A DNA stretch of 56,253 bases from Chara braunii. Lineage: Eukaryota; Streptophyta; Charophyceae; Charales; Characeae. This document shows positions 1-9,301 of this stretch, piece after piece; within the stretch, counting starts at the first letter, position 1; each line of letters starts with the position of its first letter. The notes beneath the pieces are model-generated. The model did no database searches, was not told the DNA's origin, and was given only the letters and a program-made list of their open reading frames with translations. The stretch spans positions 685,309 through 741,561 of the forward strand of contig BFEA01000127.1 in the NCBI GenBank assembly GCA_003427395.1, read 5' to 3'. The translations under genes were made by a program, and so were the position numbers.

Positions 1-113
1 TTTAAGCCCAACCAATTCAATTACCTGTCAAATCTGGACAGGACGACCTTTCAGGCCTTTTTTTATTGTCATTATAGTATTACGGGGAACCCCGTAGCAG
101 CCACATCCGTGCT

Positions 114-560
114 CAAGCCTCCAACGAGGGAACATGCGGGAGCTGCACCCACCAGCAGGTGCTATACATCAGTGTTGTCCAGATCTTTTCCTTAGTTAAA
201 GGTCCTTCCAGCATTTGATGTTGTTCTGTTGATAGTTTTACCTCTAATGGTTTCAGGAAATCCTCTATGTCTTTCTCTCGTTTTTTCAAAAGGTGTGTCG
301 CCAATTTCTGAGGAGAATAAGTTCTTAACAAAATCCCTGGTTATTTTCGTGCATTCTGCTGTTGAGGTAGCCATAAATTCATTCCTACTTTGTGGGTCTA
401 TTAATGCTTCAATTATAGTTCTTCCAGTTCGTGCTCTAGCCGTCGCAAAGAAGCGTGCATCCATTGCACCATCCATAATATGGTTTTTAAGTTTCCCTCT
501 GATTCTAGCCTCTTGCCAACGATATTCCATATGAGTCAATAGTTGAGATTCTAGCTATCC
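114..560 (-). pseudogene. LINE A: endonuclease-RT linker fragment
   Basis: This is a non-LTR retrotransposon fragment read on the minus strand. Two overlapping frames together give the segment between endonuclease and reverse transcriptase. It includes ATARARTGRTIIEAL, which matches the corresponding stretches of the LINEs at 12277 and 18346, followed by a segment ending LTKEKIWTTLM. The frame changes near 330-190, so the copy is dead, and the similarity stops near 185. Degenerate linker sequence probably continues to about 890 (a segment read as EELELLKDS lies just upstream). Positions 1-113 contain only a small hairpin (ACGGGG-AA-CCCCGT) and nothing I recognise. Confidence 0.75.
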
Positions 561-1463
561 TTCAATAACTCTAATTCTTCTTAGTGATACAACTTTTAAA
601 GAGCCTTCTCCTTTGGGTTCTTGGGGGAGGAGGGTTGCTGGGTTGACAGGTCTTTCTAGGGGGTAAATGGAAAAATCATATCCATTAATTGTTCTGTACT
701 TCATAGTTTATCATGTTCAGGATTTCCCCGGGTTCTATTTGCTCTGTTGTTCATGCCCAATCTCGCCAGAGTCATTTTCGTTTGGTCTTTAATAGATGTC
801 ACCATTCTTTGGGTATAGCTTCAAGTATTAGAGAGAGGTTTGTTTGTAGGTTGCGACTCTCCTTTAGATTTTTTATTTTTTTTTTCTAAGTTCATGGTGT
901 TGTAGAGGTCAGTCACTGAGTGCATAGAAACCACTTGGAGCATTGGGCTGCGAGTGTCCTGGAATATAATACCACCTCCCATCCCGTCCTCACGTCAATA
1001 CTCCTAGCGCACCCCCTATCCCACTATCCTACCTCAGTGTGACCAACACTCAGGACTATTGCCCTACCAATGCGCAGGCAATTTGGACCGAACAGCAGTG
1101 ATAGGCACCAGTGTTGATAGGTTGTCCAGCCCTTGTGGAAGCGGAATCAAATGAGCCTTGTCGAACGGGAACTTCGGAAGCCAGCCCCAGACAATCTACT
1201 ACAGGCCCCAAGAGACTCTGGACCCTAGGTTTAGACAGGGTAGCACCCACTGAAGCAGTCTTACCGTCTTTCCCCTAGCTTACCCAAGGCTAGGCGGAAC
1301 TCGGACTGGCCTGAGCAACTTACATCCCTACCCTTACCCTAGGGTCTAAGCCTTATATAGCCACCAGACAGTTTTATCCAAATGTCGGTAGGAACCCCTT
1401 ACCTGAACCTACTGCAGATTCTGGACCCCACCCGGTGACTAGACCCCCCAGTCTGATAGTTGT
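561..1463. other. No recognisable gene; LINE debris then unique sequence
   Basis: Up to about 890 the minus strand is consistent with a decayed LINE linker full of stops. From 890 to 1463 I see no coding signal, terminal repeat or RNA gene. Short open frames here are not supported by any motif. Confidence 0.5.
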
Positions 1464-1663
1464 GTAGTTCGCAAGCGATGTGTATACCCGAAGGCTGTGT
1501 ATGCTCCATGAATCTATGTATCGAGATGTACAGACAACATCATGTGTGGAAACTTGTGTATGTAGCCCGTAGGCGATGTATAGTTTGCAAGCTATCTGTA
1601 TGCCCGAAGGCTGTGTGTGCTCTGTGAATCTATGTATCAAGATGTACAGGCAGCATCATGTGT
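1464..1663. repeat. Imperfect direct duplication, ~85-bp unit
   Basis: Positions 1464-1548 and 1579-1663 are diverged direct copies about 115 bp apart. Both contain the pattern GCAAGC-AT, CCCGAAGGCTGTGT, GAATCTATGTATC, AGATGTACAG and CATCATGTGTG in the same order. The 30 bp between them resemble the start of the unit (GCCCGTAGGCGATGTAT), so a third decayed copy is possible. Confidence 0.75.
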
Positions 1664-1715
1664 GTATATCGAAGAGGGAACGGGGCAAGCTGGACAAGGA
1701 ACCCTCCCCCAAGGT

Positions 1716-1781
1716 CCGGACCAAGCTTGAACCCGTCACCTTTAAACATGTAATAGAATGACTCTACCGTATGAGCGACTA
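1716..1781 (-). repeat. tRNA-like A/B-box segment (possible SINE head)
   Basis: Read on the minus strand, an A-box-like stretch (GTCGCTCATACGGTAGAG, 1762-1780) is followed about 30 bases later by a B-box-like GGGTTCAAGC (around 1725-1734). Spacing and order fit an internal RNA polymerase III promoter of tRNA origin. I cannot close a full cloverleaf with a paired acceptor stem, so a tRNA-derived SINE head or a decayed tRNA is more likely than a functional tRNA. Confidence 0.35.
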
Positions 1782-2007
1782 TCGGAAATGGCACGAATGT
1801 GTGATATGCCTGACTGGGGAGATCAACAAAACACCAAAAACTAACACCCCCAAGCAACCCCTGCGAAACCCAGAACCAACATACAACACCGTGAACAACC
1901 CTTGGGTGGTGCGCAGACAGTGTCTGTAATAGTACCATGCATCAACCCAAGGGAGTGTGTGTCCAGCCTTGCGTCAACCAAACGCCTTGCCGGTGTCCAT
2001 GCGCAAG

Positions 2008-2048
2008 GCTGCGGGGTTTTGAACCCGCAACCTTATACCACAATGCGC
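2008..2048 (-). repeat. T-arm/B-box-like stem-loop
   Basis: On the minus strand GCGGG-TTCAAAA-CCCCGC forms a T-arm-like hairpin containing GGTTCAAAACC, close to a B box. It lies about 240 bp from the tRNA-like segment at 1716-1781 and in the same orientation. No complete tRNA fold is visible, so this is a tRNA-derived relic at best. Confidence 0.3.
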
Positions 2049-2322
2049 ATTTCCAACCTGTGCTTTCTCTGATTTCAATGTATTTGTTTCCTCGTTCCGG
2101 AGATGTTGGTTTCCACAAACCTTTTTCCAAAAACTGGCCTCATTTTGAGCTTTGCCAGGTGAGTGGTGGACTCTCTCCCCTTTTATTACTGATCCAAAGC
2201 TTGCCGAATAATAGCAGTTGTCTGTGTACTTCGTCCCTTCTTCTTGGTCCGCTTTTGTTTGTTGGGAAAATTGCCATTTTGTCAAAGTGGATATTTTTTA
2301 TTTTGTGAACGAAATTGAAACC

Positions 2323-2544
2323 AAGTTTTTTGGCCGAAAACTCATCCAAATTTACTGCTCCTGAGGGTCCGGCGTTCAAGTTCTTAAAACGTTGGACCTC
2401 CTGGATGTATGTGGACTCAGCTGGAGACCAGATACATCCAGGCGGTCCCCCCTGGATGTATCTGGTCTCAAACTCTGTCCACGTACATCTAGGGGGTCCA
2501 AAAAACTCGGTTTCAATTTGGACGAGTTTTCTGCCAAAAAACTT
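2323..2544. repeat. Fold-back palindrome inside the TIR element
   Basis: The outer arms 2323-2353 and 2514-2544 are near-perfect reverse complements (AAGTTTTTTGG...GAAAACTC..CCAAATT). The inner segment 2394-2499 is itself a near palindrome of 106 bp built on CTGGATGTATCTGGTCTC and its complement. The whole stretch can form a long snap-back hairpin, as in Foldback elements and some MITEs. Confidence 0.8.
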
Positions 2545-2616
2545 AAGCCCTTTCGCCAGTCCACGATCCCGGCAGTGGTAGGAGAACTGCCAGAATTGAG
2601 GGTTTGGCCAGCGGGC

Positions 2617-2670
2617 TGCTCCATCTATTGGTGGGGAGCAACACCTGCTGGAAACCGGGTCCAGCGTCCC
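2617..2670 (-). repeat. LINE/SINE 3' hairpin module, copy 1
   Basis: In the minus sense this reads GGGACGCTGGACCC, GGTTTCCAGCAGGTG, then GCTCCCCACCAATAGATGGAGC. It has the GCTGG/CCAGC and GCTCC/GGAGC stems found at the 3' ends of the LINEs in this window. No LINE ORF is attached. The upstream + strand sequence (2568-2616) resembles the tail of LINE G at 44010-44060. Confidence 0.8.
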
Positions 2671-3242
2671 TTGGAAACAGCAATGCAATGCCTTGTGTCG
2701 GGGTGACAACCATTAGTCATGTAGTCACAGAGTCATTTTTCCCTAAGGGCTGCGAGTAAAACTCTTCCCCTTATTTAACTCTGTCTTCAGTCTCGGTGGC
2801 GGCCCATTCTGGATGCGCCAAGCCCCTTCTTTTGGCCCATGTTACATATTTGTGGTTCCGTCTTGCCGCGTACCAGAAATTTGTGAGTGAAGTGAGACCC
2901 TTGACATTGTATTCAAGTCTATATACAATACAAATACTCGAATTGACATCTATCTAGCTTTGGGAACCTGGCGCAAGCTTTGGGAAATTGTGTACAATTA
3001 GCATATACACCAGTGGATACTTTGATTCATAATATTGAGAGTCTTTTGAAAATCTATCATATTTTGTTGAAAAACATCTAGTTTTTTACTTGAGTAGTCT
3101 TATGCATGTTAAGTAGTAAGTACTATAGCTCCTTTTTTTATTTTTTTTTATTTTAATATACAAAACACCCCCGCCATCATGGCCACTAATAAAATAGAAT
3201 TTCGTTCAAAAAATAAAAAATGTTCATTTTGACGAAATGGCA

Positions 3243-3418
3243 GTTGGAAGATTTTTCCTCATGTATGGATGAGTTGTTCTCAGAAGGGTTTGCTTGGTTA
3301 TCCTTCTTCATCCTCGTCCTAGTCCTGTCTGTTGCTCTTGGTTCCCTTATCTCTAGGGAGGAGCCACTGTTTGTTAAAGATCCAGAAGAAGAGGCCCGAC
3401 ATATCAGGGGGGGTAAGG
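3243..3418. other. Short unique segment between two elements
   Basis: This is sequence between the TIR element and the poly(T) of LINE B. A plus frame runs through it with a hydrophobic stretch (FAWLSFFILVLVLSVALG) followed by acidic residues. It starts inside the TIR and ends in the poly(T) tract, so I do not regard it as a gene. Confidence 0.4.
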
Positions 3419-3505
3419 TTTTTTTTTTTTTTTTTTTTTCTTTCCAACACCCCCACCAATGTTAGTGGTGTTGATAAGAGCAGACACCATTAGCACCTGG
3501 GGAGA

Positions 3506-3559
3506 GGCTCTATCTATTGGTGGGGAGCAGCACCTGCTGGAAAACGGGTCCAGCGTCCC
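3506..3559 (-). repeat. 3' hairpin module in LINE B 3' UTR
   Basis: This copy has GCTGGACCC...CCAGC and CTCCCCACC...GATAGAG stems. It is followed in the minus sense by GGTGT-CTGCTCTTATCA-ACACC, a third hairpin, then poly(A). It shows directly that the module belongs to the LINE 3' end. Confidence 0.85.
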
Positions 3560-3793
3560 ATATACAAAAAGAGTTTGGAATGTAATGAAACATGATTGTG
3601 TGAGGTTCCTGCCATCATTGATTACCCTGGGATCCAGGGGATTAACTGAGCAGGCTATTGGAGAGAGTGGGAACCTATTCGCCCTGAAACCGGCGCCAGA
3701 TCCCTGCTGCTACACACTAGCTCCTCCCTCCCCCTACTAATGAAAAATGAGCAGAAAAAGGAGACAATTTGAAGAAATGAACTCAACAAACAT

Positions 3794-6700
3794 TCATGGA
3801 TGACATTTTTTAAGCACCCACATACCACTGAACCTCAACCATCGACTTTGCAGCCAGCGGGAATAGATCAGGAAAGTCTGAGAGAGGCCGCAACGGGATG
3901 GAGGGGTCAATTCGAGTCCAATCATGAAAGAAGAGGTGGTAGTGCCTTTCCATCTTTTCCCCAATCCTTCCTTCCCCTCCCTCCCCCCCCTTCCATTGCA
4001 CATTTGTTATCCAACCTCCTTGTTCCCCTCCCAGCCAATCCATACAAAAGGATTGAATTTGCATTCGGATTTCTGGTTTTGAGTGTATGAAGGCAATTTT
4101 TTCCTTTATTTTTTCCCATTGAAGCATAAGATCTACCTTGACCTGGTGTTTGATTGTCTCTATGACAACCAATCCTTCAAGGCGGACTCCTTCCATCTCC
4201 CTAATGCACCTTTTCCACCAGATTGCCCAAAAGATTGCTCTGCGTCCCACTGTGAACATGTTTCTCTTAAAATTGCTTGCTTGTTCGGGCTGCCAAGTTT
4301 CACATAGGATAAATTTTCAGTTCCACGGCCAAGGGATTGTAGCGCCTAACATGCGCCATATTCGATCCCACCATCTCCATAACCAGACTGACCCAGGGCA
4401 TTGTAAAAAGATATGTTCAATTGTTTCTGGTCTCCGTCTGGCAGGGTAAGATGTTGCACATAGTTTGCATCAAGGGAGAGAACGGTCCTTCTGTTCTAAA
4501 GAAGTACGGTCAATCAGCCAGTCATTTGTGGGCTGACAACGGTGTTCCACTTGCCATTGCAGGGACGCAATCTTGGCTGGTAATGACTTACTAAGCCTAA
4601 ACCACTTGATGGGACCCAGAGTATTCCTTTCTAAATTCAGGTGTCTCATCCAAGGCTCTGTTACTACATCTCTGAGATTCACCGTTGGACGTTGTAGACG
4701 GTAGGCTCCCTTAACTGCCATTGAGTGGATCTGTTGTTTTCTTGTCTTACCCCTACCCAGCTGGGTGGTCCAGACCCAAGAGGCCGGATCAAATGTCAAG
4801 TGTGTAATTGAGGTATCGGGTATGTATGCCGACCACTGTTCTCCTTCCTTTAGCACCCTCATTCGAAAGATTTCCTCTTCTTTAAGCCACCTTGTCTCTT
4901 CCGGATGTGTCCTAACTAGTTTGTTTTTGCTCTTGATTTGGAAGAGATTCACCAACACCTCTCCATCCGGGCGGTCGGACACCATCACATTTTCAACCCG
5001 ATCCACACACCCCCTGATCCCTACCCAATCACTTTCGACCAGGGTTCGTCCTTTCCTCAGAATCCTTACCCAGTCTAGAGGTAACGAGAAGATAATTTGT
5101 TCAAGAGTTTTTCCAATATTATGACAATATCGCAGCCGCTCTTTCAACTGGGCTTCAGTGATCCAGTCTCTGGTGTCCTCATCCCAAATATCCCTCACTC
5201 TAAGAACACCCCTACTTACCCACCACTTGCAGGGGGTTTCAGTGCAGAGAAAAACTGCACCTTGGGAGTCGGTGATCCACCGGTTTCTAAATAGCGGCTG
5301 CCTATACACCTCTTCCCAGCGTCGTGGGACTATCTTGTCCGGGAGTGGTAGCTTGCGCCACGTACTGAGAAGTGTGGTCCAAAAGGGGTCATTTTTTATG
5401 TCTGTCCTTACCGCTCGTCTATCAAATTCCTGTTCCTCATTGGTTCCCGTTGCTTTTCTTGGTATAGTCCAATATTTGTCCTCTAGCCATTCGATTGTGT
5501 CTATGCTCTCAGGGGTAGGGGGGGCTAGTCTTCTGAACTGCTGTAGGGTCAGTTGTCGCGAAGGGATGTTTGTATAAAAAAGAGGTTTTTAACCCATTTT
5601 AGGGTCAGGGTCACAAGCTGCGCGGCGGGATCTAAGATTCTCAAACCTCCCTTGGATTTCGGTTGGATGATTGCACGCCAAGCGACCCTACTAATCACAT
5701 TTTTACACTCGTGGTTTCCTTTCCAGAGGAAGGCAGCTACCTGTCTTTGGAGGGGGCGTAATGTTGTCGTGTTAAGTGACCAAATAGTTGTTTTATACCA
5801 CAAAGATGCCAACACCACATTGTTGATTGCAAGAGTCCTTCCCATTAATGATGTGTGTTGATCCTTCCACCGTGTCAACTTTTCCAACACTGGTTGGTGG
5901 ACAGCCCTAAGCAGACATCTGTATCCCCAAGATTCTGATGGGTGAGTTGGTTGGTACCAATCTTACCCGTGGAGACTCAGGTGGTCCACACCCCTGGTAA
6001 TGGATTCACCACCCCTCAGTCTTGCTTCCCCAGTTCACTCTCATATCTAACGGAGTGCAAAAACGATTCATCAACACTTTGATTTCTCTCATATTCTCAG
6101 GTGATGCGTCGATCATGATGGTGAGGTCATCTGCAAACAAAGAACAAATTGGGACTGCCTCTTCCGGGATAGAGGTTACCCGAATTTTTTTAGTTTTCTT
6201 ATGTACTCTCAGGTTTGTTGCCAGCGCCTCCATGATTATGACAAACAGAAAAAGGGGTAATCGAGTCTCATTGGCGTACGGAGCGTTTTAAACAAATGAG
6301 AAGGACCGGTCTCCCATTTACCTGCACCCTCGTTGTGGCACTATGATGCAGAATCTCCACCCACCTTTTGAAACAAGGGCCAAAGTGCAATTTCTCTAGA
6401 CATTTGTCAAGAAAGAACTAGTCTACATGGTCATAGGCTTTTTCAAAGTCGATGAGGTTTATAACCGCATTGTGCTTAGACTGGCGCGACAGTTTTATTA
6501 ACTCATTTATTAGGAGCATATTATCTTGTATTTTTTTGTCTTTGATAAACTTTAAGTCAGCTTGTGCTGGGTGAATAATATCTTCCATTATTGGGATCAT
6601 GCGGTTTGCCAAGGCTTCCGCCGCCATTTTGTATACCACTGTTAGCAGAGTAATAGGCCGATAGTTTCAAATATTTGTTTCATCACCTTTCTTGTACAAG

Positions 6701-6835
6701 AGAGATAATACTCCTTGCCCCACCACCTCCCCCATTTGCCCTGACTCCGAGACAGCACGGTAGTACGTCATCAGGTCCTGTGACAGGGGGTCCACATAGA
6801 TTCTCAAAATTCCTTTGGTAGGAGGCATTTCCCTG
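3794..6835 (-). pseudogene. LINE B ORF2: RT, thumb, zinc motif, C-terminus (broken)
   Basis: This was an endonuclease-reverse transcriptase polyprotein for target-primed reverse transcription; only the part from the linker onward survives. RT motif A is seen as IDFEKAYDHVD (6418-6639), and motif C as LFADDLTIMIDAS (6006-6233) with both catalytic aspartates. The thumb region contains NVISRVAWRAIIQPKSKGGL (5549-5890). An uninterrupted 279-residue stretch at 4470-5309 ends in the conserved CQPTNDWLIDRTSLEQ. A zf-RVT-like ETIEHIF-QCPG motif lies at about 4390-4440, and the C-terminal domain with WLGG and DWTRIDPSIPL at 3810-4259. Several frameshifts and stops separate these blocks, so no active protein is possible. 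The family assignment rests on motifs; the plant L1 clade is the likely placement. Confidence 0.85.
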
Positions 6836-6879
6836 ATTTGATGGAGCGTTAGTTGTGTCCACGGGAGGTTGCCTTGAAG

Positions 6880-7076
6880 GGTTATCTACCGTTGGTGATT
6901 TGAAGAGAGCTGATAGAAACCATCTCTAGTACGAGAGGACTGGGATGGGTCAACCGATGGTGGACCGGTTGTCATGCTAGTGGGATTGCTGGGTAGCTAC
7001 GTTGGTATGGGAGAACCGTTGAAAGCATATAAGCGAGGAACCCCTCTTGAAAAAAGTTATGGAATGATCCAATGTG
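6880..7076 (+). pseudogene. Organellar (probably mitochondrial) LSU rRNA 3'-domain fragment
   Basis: This is a bacterial-type 23S rRNA segment, not the cytosolic 25S. It contains the sarcin-ricin loop CTAGTACGAGAGGACTGG, then GGACCGGTTGTCATGC, GCTGGGTAGCTACGTTGG and GTTGAAAGCATATAAGCG. These are the conserved blocks of the last ~200 nt of bacterial 23S, in the correct order. The GTAGCTACGTTGG..GGGAGAACCG wording is closer to alphaproteobacterial and mitochondrial LSU than to plastid 23S as I remember them, so a nuclear mitochondrial insertion (NUMT) is favoured. It is far too short to function and sits between two LINE fragments. Confidence 0.85.
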
Positions 7077-7099
7077 ATGTGCAACGCTTGTATCTGGCG

Positions 7100-7300
7100 G
7101 ACCTGGTCTAGGATTCCTTGACCCAATTTTCCTTAGACTGTGTGATTATTTGCCATGCTACTTTGTGGGTGAAGGTAGCGTACCACATTATTGTCAGTAT
7201 TGAGTTGTTTAGTGCTAATACACTACTTAGGGTTGAGGTGTAGATTCCTTGCGAACGGTGGATTTTGTTAATCATTGAGGACATCAAGGAAACTGCCAAC
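7100..7300 (-). pseudogene. LINE thumb-region scrap
   Basis: A 63-residue minus frame contains LALNNSILTIMWYATF and HKVAWQIITQSKENW. These resemble the INNVVLASLWYKTT and VISRVAWRAIIQPKS blocks of the LINE thumb, with the sequence between deleted. In LINE order this lies downstream of what follows at 6875, so it is a separate copy from LINE B. Confidence 0.55.
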
Positions 7301-7316
7301 GAAACGTGGCAACCTT

Positions 7317-7456
7317 TTTTTTTTTTTTTTTAATTAAAGACTCACCAGTCTGTGGTAGGTGGGGTGATATGAGCAGCCCCCTCTACTACTGACTGTATTG
7401 GTCACTCCATCTATTGCTGGGGAGCTGCACCTGCTGGAAAACGGGTCCAACATCCC
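7317..7456 (-). mobile_element. Short A-tailed element with 3' hairpin module
   Basis: The T tract at 7317-7332 is the A tail. The module core lies at 7404-7456 (GTTGGACCCG, TTTTCCAGCAGGTGCAGCTCC in the minus sense). Between them the third-hairpin region is diverged. No LINE coding sequence belongs to this tail, so it is either a SINE sharing the LINE tail or a severely 5'-truncated LINE. Confidence 0.6.
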
Positions 7457-8900
7457 AATGAGGAAACAAAGTTCATAACAAATGAGCATTATTGGGGCAA
7501 CCTTTTATGCTCAGATTTATTCACAGGAAGCAAATGGGAGAGGTGGGTTCCACCCATTGCATTCCTTCTAGGGGAAGTGCAAGTGGGGGTGGCGCTTCTA
7601 AACACTAACCTATTGTTTTTCACCCGTTAACTTTCATTTATGAGGCTAGTTGGAAAACTTGCATTGCCCGTATTAAGCCACCACTACCTCCACTTTTTTA
7701 GGTCGTTAACGCGGTGGCTGAATCGGTGCAATGTGCGGGTCCATATGCATTTGCGTCAGGGTCTCCCCAGAGGGGACCTAAGACTCGCTGGGGTACTGGT
7801 GGTTTAAACCACCAGTATCTCTACCAGTGTTGGGAATTATAAGTTTTAGCCTGTTCCCGAAGAATTTGGGGGTGGGAGCCAGGGTCGGCAAGTCCCATAA
7901 ATCTTAGTTTTTTTTGCCCGCGCATGAAAGAAAAAGGGGGGGAAAAAAAAAAAAACTTTCTGTACTGCAATGATGTCGGGCAGGGTAGTCTAGGAGGTCG
8001 GGCTCACAGTCTTCCTCTACAGAATGCATCTTACAGCAAAGACGGTCACATTCTGATTTTCTTTTGTTCGCAGTGAAGAATCTTCAGACTCCGATGAGGA
8101 TGAGGAATGGGGAGGTCAACTTTTCCTCTACTTCGTGCTTGTCTGCCTCCTGGCTCTGCCTCACTTATGAGTGGGCAAGGCCATGTGCAACTTACCAAAG
8201 GGGAGGGGGAAAACAAGTGTAGAGAATCTAGAGATGTGTTGGATGATTGTGTGTCACCGTTTGTTTCTTCTGTGGTGGCTGCTTTGTTGACGCTCTTCCT
8301 CGAAACAACTCTCGTCCTCTTAAGGTAACATTGCTCCTCCTCCTTGTCTCATTCAACACTTTGTTCCGTTCCCCACTTTCCTTGTTTGGCGGTCGCCCCC
8401 TTGTCTCTCCTGTCTCTCATAGCCCCGATTTCTTCCTTTTACATCGAATTCACTCCCTCGACTCTGAGCCTCATAATGCTTCCCATTCCACTTGTCGTAA
8501 CTTCCACTTCGCAAGTAGGAACCAAAAGAAAGTTATCGACGGGCTATGGTAGCACTTGTCCTTACGCGGCTATTGCGAGATGAGTTCGCCATTGAGATTT
8601 TTTCCATTGACTTTCCTTTAACTAGTAAGATCGCCTTTCTCCTGGACACTTTCCTTCTAATATCTACCTTGTTTTTTTTCTCTGTTTCCCCGTTCGCTGT
8701 CTTGGTTGTCCGTTCTCCCGCTCTTCCGGGTGCCTTCCCGAGGTCGTTTTTTCCCTGCTCAGTCCCTCTTGCCTTCTCCACACTCGCTCCGCCCTATGGC
8801 TTGCAACATAAGCTCTCCTTTGTGGGGAGGAATTGGAGGTGGCTATGGCAACCGTGTCACCACGTTGTAGAAGTGGCTTGTTTGCACGACTTTCCCACCA
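7457..8900. other. Non-coding or unrecognised sequence
   Basis: I recognise no transposon protein here. Notable items are a perfect 24-bp palindrome at 7794-7817, a G/A-rich tract near 7930-7955, and a short acidic exon-like stretch at 8074-8114 preceded by a polypyrimidine-CAG. Overlapping frames on both strands between 8107 and 8900 lack any family signature. Confidence 0.4.
7794..7817. repeat. Perfect 24-bp palindrome
   Basis: TACTGGTGGTTT is followed directly by its exact reverse complement AAACCACCAGTA. A second small hairpin, GGTCTCCCC-AGA-GGGGACC, lies just upstream (about 7760-7778). Confidence 0.9.
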
Positions 8901-8917
8901 AAATTTGAAGGAAGGTA

Positions 8918-9032
8918 GGCGAGGGACATCCAAACCAAACCCGATAGCTTGTTTGCACGCTATAGACTCGCAATGGCAAGTAAAAGGCAGTGATGTTGTG
9001 CGAAGGGACATCCAGACCAAACCCGATAGACT
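8918..9032. repeat. Diverged direct repeat
   Basis: GGGACATCCAAACCAAACCC followed by GATAG (from ~8924) recurs as GGGACATCCAGACCAAACCC followed by GATAG (from ~9005), about 81 bp apart. CTTGTTTGCACG also occurs twice (8877, 8947). This is an old tandem duplication. Confidence 0.7.
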
Positions 9033-9100
9033 CACAGGAGTCACAACCCCTGTTCTTGAAAAACAGACATCCTTTTCTTTTTTTTGGGAGGGGGACAAAC

Positions 9101-9240
9101 TCTCCGATGTATTTGTGGGGGCCAACACGTGCTGGGAACTAGGCCAGCGTCCCATATGAAATCGTACGAACATTACGATACCGGGGCCATTACCCAACTT
9201 TGATCGAGAACACTGAAGAAAATTCGAAAAAAAAATAGGA
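9101..9240 (-). repeat. 3' hairpin module, CACGTGC subfamily
   Basis: In the minus sense the core reads GGGACGCTGGCCTAGTT, CCCAGCACGTGTTGG. It keeps the GCTGG/CCAGC stem but has CACGTG where other copies have AGGTG. It is preceded by GGGTAATGGCCCCGG, shared with copies near 37670 and 43165. Confidence 0.65.
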
Positions 9241-9260
9241 AGACACGAGTGAACTTTTGA

Positions 9261-9263
<3 letters not shown>

Positions 9264-9301
<38 letters not shown>

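Larger units (their letters stand above)
2272..3242. mobile_element. Non-autonomous TIR element, ~970 bp
   Basis: The ends are inverted copies of about 45 bp. The left end, 2272-2316, begins TGCCATTTTGTCAAAGTG; the right end, 3198-3242, begins TGCCATTTCGTCAAAATG when read inward. The outer flanks GTTGGGAAAAT and GTTGGAAGAT are similar enough to be a decayed 9-10 bp target duplication, which would suggest a Mutator-type element, but this is weak. No transposase is encoded. The interior holds a large palindrome (2323-2544) and one copy of the LINE 3' module (2617-2670), so later elements inserted into it. Confidence 0.6.
3419..6875 (-). mobile_element. LINE B, 5'-truncated
   Basis: This non-LTR retrotransposon lies on the minus strand. 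Its poly(A) tail is the T tract at 3419-3440. Next come a 3' UTR with the hairpin module (3506-3559) and the conserved stretch CAGTTAATCCCCTGGATCCC (complement of ~3629-3648). The C-terminal, zinc, thumb and RT regions then follow up to about 6875. The 5' part (endonuclease and ORF1) is missing, and the LSU rRNA fragment at 6880-7076 abuts it. The 3' UTR aligns with that at 9340-9640, so both belong to one family. Confidence 0.85.

Noticed and set aside
3220-3465. Small membrane protein frame
   Set aside because: Starts inside a TIR and ends in a poly(T) tract; no relative seen.
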